Part shown: positions 51,761-60,709 of the stretch, in pieces
Position numbering within the stretch: position 1 is the stretch's first letter
Layout of the letters: each line of letters starts with the position of its first letter
Assembly (NCBI GenBank): GCA_963822765.1
Contig: CAWGJL010000007.1
Coordinates: forward strand, 1 to 64,000
Direction of reading: 5' to 3'
Source: Palsa-504 sp963822765
GTDB taxonomy: Bacteria; Actinomycetota; Actinomycetes; Streptosporangiales; Streptosporangiaceae
Length of the DNA stretch: 64,000 bases
The notes under the pieces: model-generated
Told to the model about the DNA's origin: nothing
The model's database searches: none
Seen by the model: only the letters and a program-made list of their open reading frames with translations
Translations under genes and position numbers: made by a program

Positions 51761-52933
51761 ATGAGAGGCGCGATAGCTGCCCTGCTCGCTGTCGCGGCGG
51801 CGGTGCTGCTGACCGCGTGTGCCCACGGAACCGGTCGTGCCATCGGCCAGCCCCCGGCCACTGCGGGAACCTGGGCCTCGGCGGAACCGGCCGCGGCGCC
51901 GGTACCCGGCTGGCGGGTGCTGCCGGGGCAGTTCGTCTCGTTGCGGTTCGCCCCGGCCAGCCAGCAGACCCAGGGGCCGATGGGGTTCCTGGAGGTGGCG
52001 CTGGGTAACGTGCGGACCGGTGCTGTGGTCCGGCGGCTGCTCCCGGCTTCGGCCAGCAGCGGCATGCAGGTGTCCGGCCTGGCCCTGGACCGGGCACGCG
52101 ACCTATGGATCACCTACAGCAAGGGGCCAGCCTACGGGGGTGACGTCGCGGGCGGTGATCCGCGCCCGGATACCTGCGCCAACGAGATCGACGAGGTGCA
52201 CGCCGGCACCGGGCGTGTCACCGTTTTCCTGCGCACCGGCGACAACGTCCTGATCAGCGGGGCGCGCCCCAGCCCTGACGGCACGCGGCTGGTGTACACC
52301 GAGGCGGCCTGCGCCGCGTACTTCGACGCTCACCTGCGGGTAACCGACCTACGGTCCGGGCGGAGCTGGACAATCGGCCAGACCGTGCCGCGCTGCCACC
52401 TGCTCACCAGCCCAGCCTGGAGCGCGAACGGCCAGGCCCTGCTCGTCGGCTACGACCCGCCCGGCCACACTGGCTACAGCGGGCCGCAAGGCACCTGCCC
52501 GGCCTGGTCGGCCGGGCGGCTGGTCCAGCTGGACGCGCTGACGGGCCAGCCCGGACTGACCGGGACAACCATGCGGGCCGACCCTGGCTGCCAGATCACC
52601 TCCGTGGCCGGCGGCGCCGGCGGCGGCATGCTCGCTATCGAAGGGTGCGGTACCGCCCCGGACTATACCGACGGCCCGGCCCGGCTACTGGTCCTGTCCG
52701 CCAGCACGCACCTGGTACGCCGGCTCAGCCTCGGCACGTGCGCCGACGGCAGCGACCTCGCCGTCAACCAAGCCGGCACGAGTACTCTGATCAGCGCCTA
52801 CCTGTACTGCAACCCGCAGGGTCACCCCGGGCCGGTAACCCGGCTGTGGGAGTATCACGACGGCACGCTCCGGCTGATCACCAGCATCCCCGGAGACACC
52901 AGCGGCGCCAGCATGATGTCCTGGCTGAGCTAG
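51761..52933 (+). CDS. Lipoprotein with beta-propeller-like body
   Basis: This protein has 390 residues. The N-terminus is a lipoprotein signal with lipobox 'LLTAC' (Cys 20), so the protein is anchored on the outer face of the membrane. The body has repeated strand patterns such as 'ISGARPSPDGTRLVYTEAAC' and 'TSPAWSANGQALLVGYD', as in TolB/WD40-like propellers. Several Cys residues could form disulfides. Similar lipoproteins are widespread in actinomycetes without a known role. The start at 51761 is the only one giving a proper signal sequence. Confidence 0.82.
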   Translation: MRGAIAALLAVAAAVLLTACAHGTGRAIGQPPATAGTWASAEPAAAPVPGWRVLPGQFVSLRFAPASQQTQGPMGFLEVALGNVRTGAVVRRLLPASASSGMQVSGLALDRARDLWITYSKGPAYGGDVAGGDPRPDTCANEIDEVHAGTGRVTVFLRTGDNVLISGARPSPDGTRLVYTEAACAAYFDAHLRVTDLRSGRSWTIGQTVPRCHLLTSPAWSANGQALLVGYDPPGHTGYSGPQGTCPAWSAGRLVQLDALTGQPGLTGTTMRADPGCQITSVAGGAGGGMLAIEGCGTAPDYTDGPARLLVLSASTHLVRRLSLGTCADGSDLAVNQAGTSTLISAYLYCNPQGHPGPVTRLWEYHDGTLRLITSIPGDTSGASMMSWLS

Positions 52934-53632
52934 CCGACGCAAACAGGCCGGGGAACTGCTCCGAGGCCGCCGATCAAGGCCGGCGAGGTCACGGCCCGAG
53001 CTTGCCACCGGGCCGGCAACCGCCGTGCGCCTGGTCCCCCGGCTCCAGTGCACCTCGATCGGCCCCGGGCGGTGACCAGCACCTCATGCAAGCGCTCCAC
53101 CACCAGCGGCCGCCACAAGAGCCTGCCCTGCACGAATCTGCCCAAGGACCCTGCACCGAGCGCACCCAGGAAGGTAATCCGCCCTCTACAGTCAAAGGCG
53201 CCCTCCTGACGCCACGCTGAACCGGATGATCTGTGATACAGCGCAGCCTAACTGCCGACCACCGCCCGGATCTGCCGAATAGCGGACGCTTCGCGCCCGC
53301 ATACATATGCGCTGACCAGTATGCATCAAGGGTTGCGGCGGCTGTCAATTCAGCCTTGTGATTCATATCGCGGGTGCGCGAACGCTGATTCGGCACCTGA
53401 TCATGATGTCGAGTTCGCTACAGTGCAGTAGCGAAGAATCGCTGGTTCCGGGCTCTCGGTACCGCTAATTGATATAGCAGGTATTCAGGTCAGGCGCTGT
53501 CGGCCGCCATCATCTGTTATGCGCACCATGAGGAGCGCTTGCCCGCTGCCTAACGTCAGTGGCACATGCCAGGCCGCGAACTTGCTTCCCGGCCGTCGCC
53601 AGGCGCTACCGTTAGGGCATACGCTCAGTGTT
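52934..53632. other. Intergenic region with dispersed repeat copy
   Basis: No gene is supported. A copy of the dispersed repeat lies at 53272-53323. The right part is the promoter region of the next NACHT gene; the in-frame ATG 53519 lies here but is probably not used. Confidence 0.45.
53272..53323 (+). repeat. Dispersed repeat, copy 3
   Basis: This copy begins 'tgccgaatagcggacgctt' and includes the palindrome-like 'cgcatacatatgcg'. It aligns with 42519-42567 at about three quarters of positions with one gap. It lies about 300 bases upstream of a NACHT gene. Confidence 0.55.
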
Positions 53633-56600
53633 GTGACTGGTGATCGTGGTCCGATCATCGCGTGGAGCGCGGGCGTGAGTACCGCGGCGGTGGGCCTGGC
53701 TGCCTTGTTCGCCACTGGCAAGGCGCCGCTCGATCACATCCTGTTCAGAAGCCTCACTGTCATCGGAGTCATGGCATTCTTGGTTTTGATGGGTTCGGCT
53801 ATTCGTCGCCCGTCTCGCTCCCAGGCTCTGCCCGTCGATGAGACCGCGCGCGGATTCGCCGCGTCACGGGCGGGCCAGGTCGGTCATATAGATCAGATGC
53901 CGGTTCGCTGGGAAGTGACAGATGCGGCTCGCGAGACAATGCCGAGTGGGCTCGTAGGCGGTGATAGTACTGCGGCGGACTTGCTGCGGTTTGCGGGAGA
54001 ATTCGGCGAGTTTGGTTCGGCGTTTGCCCGAATGCGCCCGCAGAGGATGGTGGTCCTGGGTGGACCTGGCGCGGGAAAGACTACGCTTGTCAGCAAACTT
54101 TTCCTTGACCTGCTGACCAGAAACGGCCAGCTGGGAGTTCCTGTCAGTTTTTCCGCTGTCAAGTGGAACGTTGATGAGGACATCGCTGGATGCATTGCCG
54201 CACAGCTCAATGTGACGCATAAGGCGGCTTCGCGGGGCCTGGCAGAGGGAGAGATCTTCCCCGTCATCGAGGATTTTGATGAGCTGCCGCCTCTACTACG
54301 TGTTGAGGCCATCAAGAGAGTCAATGATCTGGGACCAGATATTCCGCTCCTCATAACTAGCAGGCCTGGCGCTTACCTGAATGCGGTAAAGGATAGCCTT
54401 AGGCCGATCCGTAACGCTGCGGTAGTCGAACTCTGCCCGTTGGGCATTCCCGACGTTGAGGCTTACCTGAAGTTCAATACGCCTGCAGGATCTGTCAGCC
54501 GATGGTCGGAGGTATCGGGTTGCCTGACAGGGCCGGATGGCGGGCTGCTGGCTAAGGTATTGACCAATCCGCTGATGCTGTGGCTTGCTCGCGAAATTTA
54601 TGAAGGTGAGGAAACCGATCCGGGGGAACTTGCCGACGAGAGTCGGTTCGGCGATCAGGAGGCGATAGAGGACCACCTGCTCGATGAGCTAGTTCCTAGG
54701 AAGTTCGCTAACGATGATGCTGCGGGGAGCGGAACGTCCCCCTGGACAGGGCGGCAGGCTCAGCGGTGGTTGGCGTTCCTCGCCGCTGACCTGGATAAGA
54801 CCCGTTCACGAGACATCGCATGGTGGCGGCTACCTGCGATGGCATCTGGCGGCCGACTCGTGACTTCCGCCGTTCGCGGGGTGCTCCTAACCGCGGCCGC
54901 TTGGTATGCGGCCGCCTGGGCGCTCCGTCATCTTGGCGGCTGGCGGCACGCCATCGATCCGGCTCTGGTGCTGCGCGGTCCCCTAGGCCGCCACATTGTC
55001 CCTCTCTGGACGCATCTTCATGTCTTCCTCCATGCCGACCGTAGTCTGCCGACCGTGATAGATAGGGTCGCCCGATCAATTCCGTATCCCCTTTTGCTCG
55101 TTGAATTGTTCGCGCTCCTAATCGCCATAGCAAACGGCGCGCTTTGGGCTCTATCCGAGTCACGGCGGCCAGGGGGAGCTACGGGATATCACGTATGTAC
55201 CATTGGGATACGATTGCGTGACGTATTCTTCGCCGCCGCCAGTGTGCTGGGCGTGACGCTCTTGATCGCGGCTTTCCTCACGCTAATAACGCAAGCAGCA
55301 ATTCCTAGGAACGAGAGATCTGGATTCTCCGCCTGGCTGTTTCACGCGAGTTCGGCAGGCGTCCTGCTACTGGTGATATTCCTCTGGGGGCTGACATCGG
55401 TGGCGGATCCGCTCTTCGTTAAACGACTTGATATGTCCGGGTTGCCCAGCCCCGACAAGGCATTGCGACTGTCAAGACGTCTTACGCTCCTGGTCCTTTC
55501 GTGGGAACGAATATCCAGGTTGCTACTGCTGTGGCTCATCTTCGACCCTGTGATCGTGGTGGCTTACGGCGCGTACGAGATAGTTGCCATCTCGTGCCAA
55601 ACTATTCTAGGAGGCCGACACACAGCGCCAGGTTTTTACGACGACGCCCGTCTTTGGCTTGCCTGCACCCGCCGCATGCCATGGAGGATAATGAAATTCC
55701 TGATGAAGGCCGAACGCCTCGGGATACTCCGGCAGACGGGCGGCATCTATCAGTTCCATCACATCCACTTGCAGCGGCGGCTTTCGGCGCAGCACGTGGA
55801 ATTGTCCCGCCGACTCACAGATGTGGCCATACCTGGCATCCGCTGGTGCTGGAGGCGTTCGGGCCCCGGACGGCTTGACACCGAATGGCAGCCTAGCTCG
55901 GCCGCGCCCTGGACGCTGCCGATATGGACGCTCTGGTTCGAAGAGCATGCGAAGGCTGCCAAGACAGGGGAGAACGGAGTTGCGCTAGGTTCCCCTGTCG
56001 GAGACGCCTACCGGGAAGGCCCTGGCGTCGCCCAGCGCTTCGATGGCGTCGACGGCGGTACCCCTTGGATACAGTGTTACGTTCCTGGATACAAGCCTAG
56101 CGTGGTCGCCGAGCCTGTATGGCAAGCATTGCAGAGCGTCGGAAAACAGACAGTGCACAATATTGGCCGCGAGGGATCAGTGGGCGCCATGACCGCCCTC
56201 GGCTTCCCGGTTGACGAGATCGTTGTTCCAGAAACGACACGTGTAAGTCTGGCTGGAGGGTCGCTGGGGTATGGACTGCTGCTACGCGGGAGCCCTCGGG
56301 AAAGCTGGCGCTGGGAGCCGACCTGGGAATTTCTGGCTCAAGCGAGATCGGCGATTGTCCGTTCATCACCAGCCATGATACTGATAGGCGTCAAAGCGGT
56401 TATGTGCTGGACGGTACCGCGACTACAGATCGAAGACCAGCGATACCGGGCATTGCCCAACATCCTCGCAGACAGCGACCTGACGCGCGCCATCGTAACC
56501 CTGCCAGCGCCCCGCCCAGCTCAGCGTCTTGGCAAAGTCCGCTGGCAGGAGCGAGAAGAAGACCGGCGAGATCGCAGCCTCCTTGCATTCGTCAGCGGAC

Positions 56601-57100
56601 CTGACGGCAGGTCGTCGCGCATCGCTACAGCAAACGTTAAGCTATTCAGGCAGCGAAATGCCACGTACGTCGCCGCCAGCGTATACCTAGTAAGGGATCT
56701 CCCGGCCTCGATGGCCGCCCGAGAGCATGTGTCAGATAAGAGTTCACAAATTTCTTTTGACGAACTAATCGGCTATATGTCAGCGGCATGGCACGCCGCT
56801 GCCGAGATCCTGCCCGCTCTTATCGTTGACGATCCGGTCGCTGTACCGCCCGTAGGCGTGCCAAAAATCATAATGAGCCTGGGTGTGTATCCGGACCAAG
56901 ACGCTCCAAGCAGCTGCGATATCCGTGATCTCGTGGATTTTTCGCCTTTCGAAATGAGAGATGACCGCCAGCTTACCAACATGTCAGTCAAGATCCAGGG
57001 CCCCCTTTATCTCAGCCGGGGCGAGCGCACTCTGCAAACACAACGTGCCCTGATCTACCTAATTCAGCACAGTGGATATGATCCCATCCCTCGCAGCTGA
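53633..57100 (+). CDS. Multi-pass membrane NACHT NTPase with novel C-terminal domain
   Basis: This protein has about 1155 residues from GTG 53633 (ATG 53519 is possible but adds non-membrane sequence). Two N-terminal helices precede the NACHT domain: Walker A 'VVLGGPGAGKTTLVSK' (143-150) and an atypical Walker B 'IFPVIEDFDELPPLL'. In Walker B, Glu-Asp replaces the usual Asp-Gly. Sensor-1 is 'IPLLITSRPGAYL'. Several membrane helices follow between about 410 and 680. The module ends at 'GIYQFHHIHLQRRLSAQH'. The last 400 residues are soluble and unlike anything I know; they include 'TPWIQCYVPGYKPSVVAEPV' and 'WEPTWEFLAQARSAIVRSS'. That region may be the effector or the ligand sensor. Confidence 0.85.
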   Translation: MTGDRGPIIAWSAGVSTAAVGLAALFATGKAPLDHILFRSLTVIGVMAFLVLMGSAIRRPSRSQALPVDETARGFAASRAGQVGHIDQMPVRWEVTDAARETMPSGLVGGDSTAADLLRFAGEFGEFGSAFARMRPQRMVVLGGPGAGKTTLVSKLFLDLLTRNGQLGVPVSFSAVKWNVDEDIAGCIAAQLNVTHKAASRGLAEGEIFPVIEDFDELPPLLRVEAIKRVNDLGPDIPLLITSRPGAYLNAVKDSLRPIRNAAVVELCPLGIPDVEAYLKFNTPAGSVSRWSEVSGCLTGPDGGLLAKVLTNPLMLWLAREIYEGEETDPGELADESRFGDQEAIEDHLLDELVPRKFANDDAAGSGTSPWTGRQAQRWLAFLAADLDKTRSRDIAWWRLPAMASGGRLVTSAVRGVLLTAAAWYAAAWALRHLGGWRHAIDPALVLRGPLGRHIVPLWTHLHVFLHADRSLPTVIDRVARSIPYPLLLVELFALLIAIANGALWALSESRRPGGATGYHVCTIGIRLRDVFFAAASVLGVTLLIAAFLTLITQAAIPRNERSGFSAWLFHASSAGVLLLVIFLWGLTSVADPLFVKRLDMSGLPSPDKALRLSRRLTLLVLSWERISRLLLLWLIFDPVIVVAYGAYEIVAISCQTILGGRHTAPGFYDDARLWLACTRRMPWRIMKFLMKAERLGILRQTGGIYQFHHIHLQRRLSAQHVELSRRLTDVAIPGIRWCWRRSGPGRLDTEWQPSSAAPWTLPIWTLWFEEHAKAAKTGENGVALGSPVGDAYREGPGVAQRFDGVDGGTPWIQCYVPGYKPSVVAEPVWQALQSVGKQTVHNIGREGSVGAMTALGFPVDEIVVPETTRVSLAGGSLGYGLLLRGSPRESWRWEPTWEFLAQARSAIVRSSPAMILIGVKAVMCWTVPRLQIEDQRYRALPNILADSDLTRAIVTLPAPRPAQRLGKVRWQEREEDRRDRSLLAFVSGPDGRSSRIATANVKLFRQRNATYVAASVYLVRDLPASMAAREHVSDKSSQISFDELIGYMSAAWHAAAEILPALIVDDPVAVPPVGVPKIIMSLGVYPDQDAPSSCDIRDLVDFSPFEMRDDRQLTNMSVKIQGPLYLSRGERTLQTQRALIYLIQHSGYDPIPRS

Positions 57101-57312
57101 CCTCAATCACCGGGTGCCGTCCTTGAGTCGGATACGGCGGCGATCCTGCTCGAGTCACCGAGTGGTCGACCATCTCTGCATATTTATGCGCTGCCATCCT
57201 GCGCCTATAACGCTCTCCTCTGCCGCGTTGAGGCACGCACCGGGACCACCGGCACCGAGTCGCGGAGCCTTGACTGACGTCCGTGGCATGCTGGCTGGAT
57301 GTATGGCCGGAT

Positions 57313-58189
57313 CTCCCGCTACAGCAGGAGCCAGACCGCTGCGGACCGGAGGCGCTGGACATCGCCGACCTGGACGCGCCACTGGTCGCCGCCTTCCTCG
57401 ACCACCTGGAAGCCGACCGGCACAACACGGTGCGGACCCGCAACTGGCGCCTCGCCGCCATCCACTCGCTGTTCGGCTACGCCGCACTGCACCACCCCGA
57501 ACGCGCCGCCGTCATCCAGCGGGTCCTGGCCATCCCGGCCAAGCGCCACGAGCGCACACTGCTCACCTGGCTCACCGCGCCAGAGGCCGGCGCCCTGCTG
57601 GCCGCACCCGACCGGGGCACGTGGACCGGCAGGCGCGATCACGCCATGCTCGTGCTCGCCGTCCAGACCGGGCTGCGGATCTCCGAGCTGATCGGCCTGT
57701 CCCACGGCGACGTCGTTCTCGACGCCGGGGCGCACGTCCGTTGCATGGGCAAGGGCCGCAAGGAGCGGGCCACGCCGCTCACCGGACTCACCGTTGCCGT
57801 CCTGCGGGCCTGGCTCACCGAGAACCCGGGTCAGGCCCATGACCCGCTGTTCCCGGCACGCACCGGGACACGGCTCAGCCACGATGCCATCGAGCACCGC
57901 CTCGCCGTCCATCTCGCCACCGCGCGCCAGCTGCCCCTCGTTGCGGACCAAGCACGCCACCATGCACACCCTGAGACACACCTGCGCCATGCGGCTGCGA
58001 CACGCCGGAATCGACGTTGCCGTCATCGCACTCTGGCTCGGCCACGAGCAGATGGCCACCGCCAACATCTACCTGCACGCCGACATGGAGGAGAAAGAGC
58101 GAGCCATCGCCCGAGTCACCCCGCCCGGCACGGCGCCCGGCCGCTACCAGCCGCCCGACCCGCTACTCGCCTTCCTCGACAGCCTCTGA
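57313..58189 (+). pseudogene. XerD-like transposon recombinase, truncated and frameshifted
   Basis: The recognisable part begins 'LDIADLDAPLVAAFLDHLEA' and 'LAAIHSLFGYAALHHPERAA', then 'VQTGLRISELIGLSHGDVVL' with the first Arg. A shift near 57931 moves it to another frame containing 'TMHTLRHTCAMRLRHAG' (His-x-x-Arg) and 'VIALWLGHEQMATANIYLHA' (His, Tyr), ending at 58189. The first 60 or so residues are missing. This family is encoded by actinobacterial transposons that carry tyrosine recombinases. The repeat cluster directly downstream is probably its recombination site. Confidence 0.75.
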
Positions 58190-58304
58190 TTGTTCCGACC
58201 TGCCGCCAGTCGATAGCCCTGCCACGCACACCAATCCGCGCCCAGGTCGGAACAATCACGAGGTCGGATCAATCGGCGTTGTCCCGATATCGGAACAACG
58301 CCGA
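58187..58304. repeat. Cluster of inverted and direct repeats around TCGGAACAA
   Basis: Within 118 bases there are three structures. A 16-bp perfect inverted repeat (TGATTGTTCCGACCTG at 58187, partner at 58243-58258) has its left arm on the recombinase stop codon. A 14-bp direct repeat of 'aggtcggaacaatc' has one mismatch. A near-perfect 32-bp palindrome spans 58273-58304. The shared core TCGGAACAA or close variants occurs five times. Confidence 0.85.
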
Positions 58305-58479
58305 GTATGAATGCCTACTCGCTAAGTAGGAATCCTGGAGTTCCAGTCGCGCATAATGCCACGTTCGGGATCGGACGGCAGCAGCGCCGACGGATGATGA
58401 TCGCGGCGGCTGCATCTCTGCACAGTCATCAGGTGATCTGGAGATCGAGATCACCGCCGGGAGATCGAGACGGCCGGCC

Positions 58480-58905
58480 TCAGCCGGTGAGGTCGAAGCC
58501 GGCGACCACCTTGACCGGCCGCAGCCGCACCACCAGCTCACCGGGCACGCTGTTGCACCTGCCGAACTCGTCGGCCCGCTCGGCGCCCATGTACCGCGCC
58601 CCGATCGCGGTGGCGGTCCGGAGCAGCTCGGCCGGGTCCTCGGACAGCTCAGCCTCCCCCTGGACCTGGACGAACCCGTACGGCGGCTCCTCCAGGTCGA
58701 CGCACAGGGTGGCCCGCGGATCCCGGGCCAGGGCGCGGCCCTTCGCCGTCTGGCTGCCCGTGTTGAACACCAGGCTGTCGCCTTCGACGATGAACCACAC
58801 CGGGGCGACCAGCGGGCGCCCGCTCGGAGCCAGGTAGGCGAGCTTGCCGGTCCGGGTGCCGTAGCTGAGGAACTCCCTGACCTGCGGGTCGCCGAGATCG
58901 GCCAC
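58480..58905 (-). CDS. PPOX-class F420/FMN-dependent oxidoreductase
   Basis: This protein has 141 residues from ATG 58905. It has the split-barrel fold: 'GKLAYLAPSGRPLVAPVWFI' and 'TGSQTAKGRALARDPRATLC', then 'VQVQGEAELSEDPAELLRTA'. The Lys-Gly-Arg after 'SQTA' is typical of F420-binding members. Such proteins use F420 or FMN to reduce unsaturated substrates. It is the second PPOX gene of the window, and this one is intact. Confidence 0.88.
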   Translation of the reverse strand: MADLGDPQVREFLSYGTRTGKLAYLAPSGRPLVAPVWFIVEGDSLVFNTGSQTAKGRALARDPRATLCVDLEEPPYGFVQVQGEAELSEDPAELLRTATAIGARYMGAERADEFGRCNSVPGELVVRLRPVKVVAGFDLTG

Positions 58906-58906
58906 G

Positions 58907-59122
58907 CTAGGCGCCGATCGCGTTGCGCAGGCCGGACACCCGGCGTTCCCGGCGCAGCGCCGAGGCCACCACTCGGTCGCGCCATGAGGTGCTGATCGCG
59001 GCGTGGTAGCCGGGTTCCTCCAGGACCTCGGGCCCGGGCGCGTCGATCGCGCGGACGAGCCGGAACCTGCGGATCCGCCGCCAGCCGGGCACCTCGAGCA
59101 GCATCGGGATGTGCTCGTCCAG
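58907..59122 (-). pseudogene. Remnant of a small EthD/DUF4286-like protein
   Basis: The frame contains 'DEHIPMLLEVPGWRRIRRFR' and 'TSWRDRVVASALRRERRV', segments found in small ferredoxin-like proteins. The N-terminal strand is missing, and the middle is shorter than expected. It ends one base before the PPOX start, so both may be transcribed together. The upstream border is the terminator hairpin at 59168. Confidence 0.4.
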
Positions 59123-59167
59123 TGGAACGTCGGCCTGGTCAGCGCGAACCCTGCCGCGCGGGCCGCG

Positions 59168-59206
59168 ATGGCCGCGGTGGGGGTGGGGGGACCCCACCGC
59201 GGCCAT
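59168..59206 (-). terminator. Hairpin terminator downstream of peroxiredoxin gene
   Basis: A perfect 14-bp stem (ATGGCCGCGGTGGG with CCCACCGCGGCCAT) and an 11-base loop lie 19 bases after the peroxiredoxin stop. Confidence 0.75.
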
Positions 59207-59224
59207 GCTCACCATGGCCCCACG

Positions 59225-59704
59225 TCAGGCGGCGTGCTCGGTCAGGTAGCGGATGTAGCCGGCCACGTCGTCGGCGACGAGCCGCCCGATGGCGTCGCTC
59301 GAGTACACGGCGACCCGCACCGTCCCGTCCGGCGCCAGGACGAAGCCAGTCGATTGCAGGTAGTGCGGGTCGTCGTTGACGTACGCGCCGGTCGCCGCGG
59401 CGACCTTGCCGGCGTCCGCGCTGTGCCCGACGGGGAAGCGGAGCTGGTGCTTGGCGGCGAGCGCGGCGGAGTTCTCCTCGTCGTCGACGGACAGCGCGAC
59501 GACCTTGACGCCGAGGTCGGTAAGCGCGTCGAGCGCGCGGGAGAACGCGGCGAGCTGCGCGTTGCAGTACGGGCACCAGGACCCGCGGTAGATCAGGACG
59601 ACGCCGTACGAGCCGACGAGGTCATCTGGCAGCGAGATCGTGCCGCCGCCAACAGCGGGGACCTCAAGTGAGGGGAACGGCTGGCCATTGCGCAGTCGGG
59701 ACAT
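59225..59704 (-). CDS. Peroxiredoxin-like (AhpC/TSA) thiol oxidoreductase
   Basis: This protein has 159 residues from ATG 59704, behind ggaagg. The thioredoxin fold is clear, with the active-site motif 'YRGSWCPYCNAQLAAFSRAL' (C-x-x-C). Later parts 'VVALSVDDEENSAALAAKHQ' and 'STGFVLAPDGTVRVAVYSSD' fit the family. It should reduce peroxides or act as a thiol oxidoreductase in the cytoplasm. It is divergent from a TetR gene, with two palindromic operators between them, so it is probably the regulated target. Confidence 0.9.
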   Translation of the reverse strand: MSRLRNGQPFPSLEVPAVGGGTISLPDDLVGSYGVVLIYRGSWCPYCNAQLAAFSRALDALTDLGVKVVALSVDDEENSAALAAKHQLRFPVGHSADAGKVAAATGAYVNDDPHYLQSTGFVLAPDGTVRVAVYSSDAIGRLVADDVAGYIRYLTEHAA

Positions 59705-59723
59705 CGGCATCCTTCCGGGGTAG

Positions 59724-59772
59724 TGGACTACTTGGTCCACCATGCCAAGAAGAAACTGGACTCGCAAGTCCA
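59724..59772. promoter_or_regulatory. Paired TetR operators between peroxiredoxin and tetR
   Basis: Two 16-bp inverted repeats occur: TGGACT-actt-GGTCCA (59724-59739, one mismatch) and TGGACT-cgca-AGTCCA (59757-59772, perfect). Their centres are 33 bases apart, about three helical turns. This fits two TetR dimers bound on the same DNA face. Confidence 0.8.
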
Positions 59773-59791
59773 ATCGATCTACACTGCGCAC

Positions 59792-60442
59792 GTGGCCACG
59801 AAGGCAGGTACTCCCCCGCGGCGGCTGACGGCCCGCGGCGCGGCGACCAGAGCCCGGATCGTCGCCGCGGCGGCCTCGCTCGTCTACGAGCGAGGGTTCG
59901 CCGGCACGAGCCTGGACGACGTCATGGCGGCAACCGGCACGAGCAAATCGCAGCTCTACCACTACTTCGCCGACAAGGACGCGCTCATCCGCGAGGTCAT
60001 CAAGGCCCAGCTCGGCCGGATCATCGCCGCGCAAGAGGCAGCGGGCCTGCACGAGGTCTCGTCGTGGGAAAGCCTGCAGCGGTGGTGCGATCACTTCGTG
60101 ACCGCCACCCGGGCGACGCAAGGCGCCGGGGGCTGCCCGCTCGGCTCTCTCGTGGGCGAACTGGCCGACCAGTCCGAACCCGCGCGGCGCGTGCTCGCGC
60201 AGTGCTTTGCCGAATGGCAGTCATATCTGTCCGAGGGATTCAAGGCCATGCGCGACAACGGCGAACTCGCCGCGAAGGCCGACCCGGCCGAGCTCGCGCT
60301 GACGATAATGAGCGCGCTGCAGGGCGGACTGCTCATGGCCCAGGCAATGCGCAGCGCCCGTCCGCTGGAACTCGCCCTGAACATGGCACTCCAGCACATG
60401 GCCGCATACCGGCGCCACCCAAAGCAGCCAGCACGGCGCTGA
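59792..60442 (+). CDS. TetR-family transcriptional repressor
   Basis: This protein has 216 residues. GTG 59792 is preferred; the frame to 59723 would run through the operators. The HTH is 'AATRARIVAAAASLVYERGF' and 'AGTSLDDVMAATGTSKSQLY', then 'HYFADKDALIREVIKAQ'. The ligand-binding domain is of the TetR_C_16/YcdC-like kind and contains a Cys in 'GGCPLGSLVGELADQ'. That Cys could sense thiol-reactive compounds. It is divergent from a peroxiredoxin gene with paired operators between, suggesting autoregulation and repression of the peroxiredoxin. Confidence 0.92.
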   Translation: MATKAGTPPRRLTARGAATRARIVAAAASLVYERGFAGTSLDDVMAATGTSKSQLYHYFADKDALIREVIKAQLGRIIAAQEAAGLHEVSSWESLQRWCDHFVTATRATQGAGGCPLGSLVGELADQSEPARRVLAQCFAEWQSYLSEGFKAMRDNGELAAKADPAELALTIMSALQGGLLMAQAMRSARPLELALNMALQHMAAYRRHPKQPARR

Positions 60443-60708
60443 TCAGCGACCGAGCAAACGGCGGCCGCGGCCGCCATCTGCCGCGTGATCGACACCGGCC
60501 TGACCGCCTACGAGCAGCGCGTGTTCGTCGCGATGGTCGTCGACGGCATCCCGCTGGACGCCCTTGCGGCGCGGCTCGGGTCCGCCGGGGCGCCATCTGC
60601 AAGGCGGTCCTGGACGTCCGGGGTACGATCCGCCGGGAACTGGCCGCTCACGCACCGCCGCTCTGGCATGCCCCCGTGACCGTCGCGATCTCCATGCGGG
60701 CTATGTAG
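60443..60708 (+). pseudogene. Sigma-70-family region 4 remnant
   Basis: Two frames together read 'TGLTAYEQRVFVAMVVDGIP', 'LDALAARLGS' and then 'RGAICKAVLDVRGTIRREL'. This is region 4 of an ECF sigma factor. A single missing C near 60583 accounts for the shift. The sigma region 2 part is absent, and the sequence follows directly after the tetR stop. Confidence 0.6.
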
Positions 60709-60709
60709 C

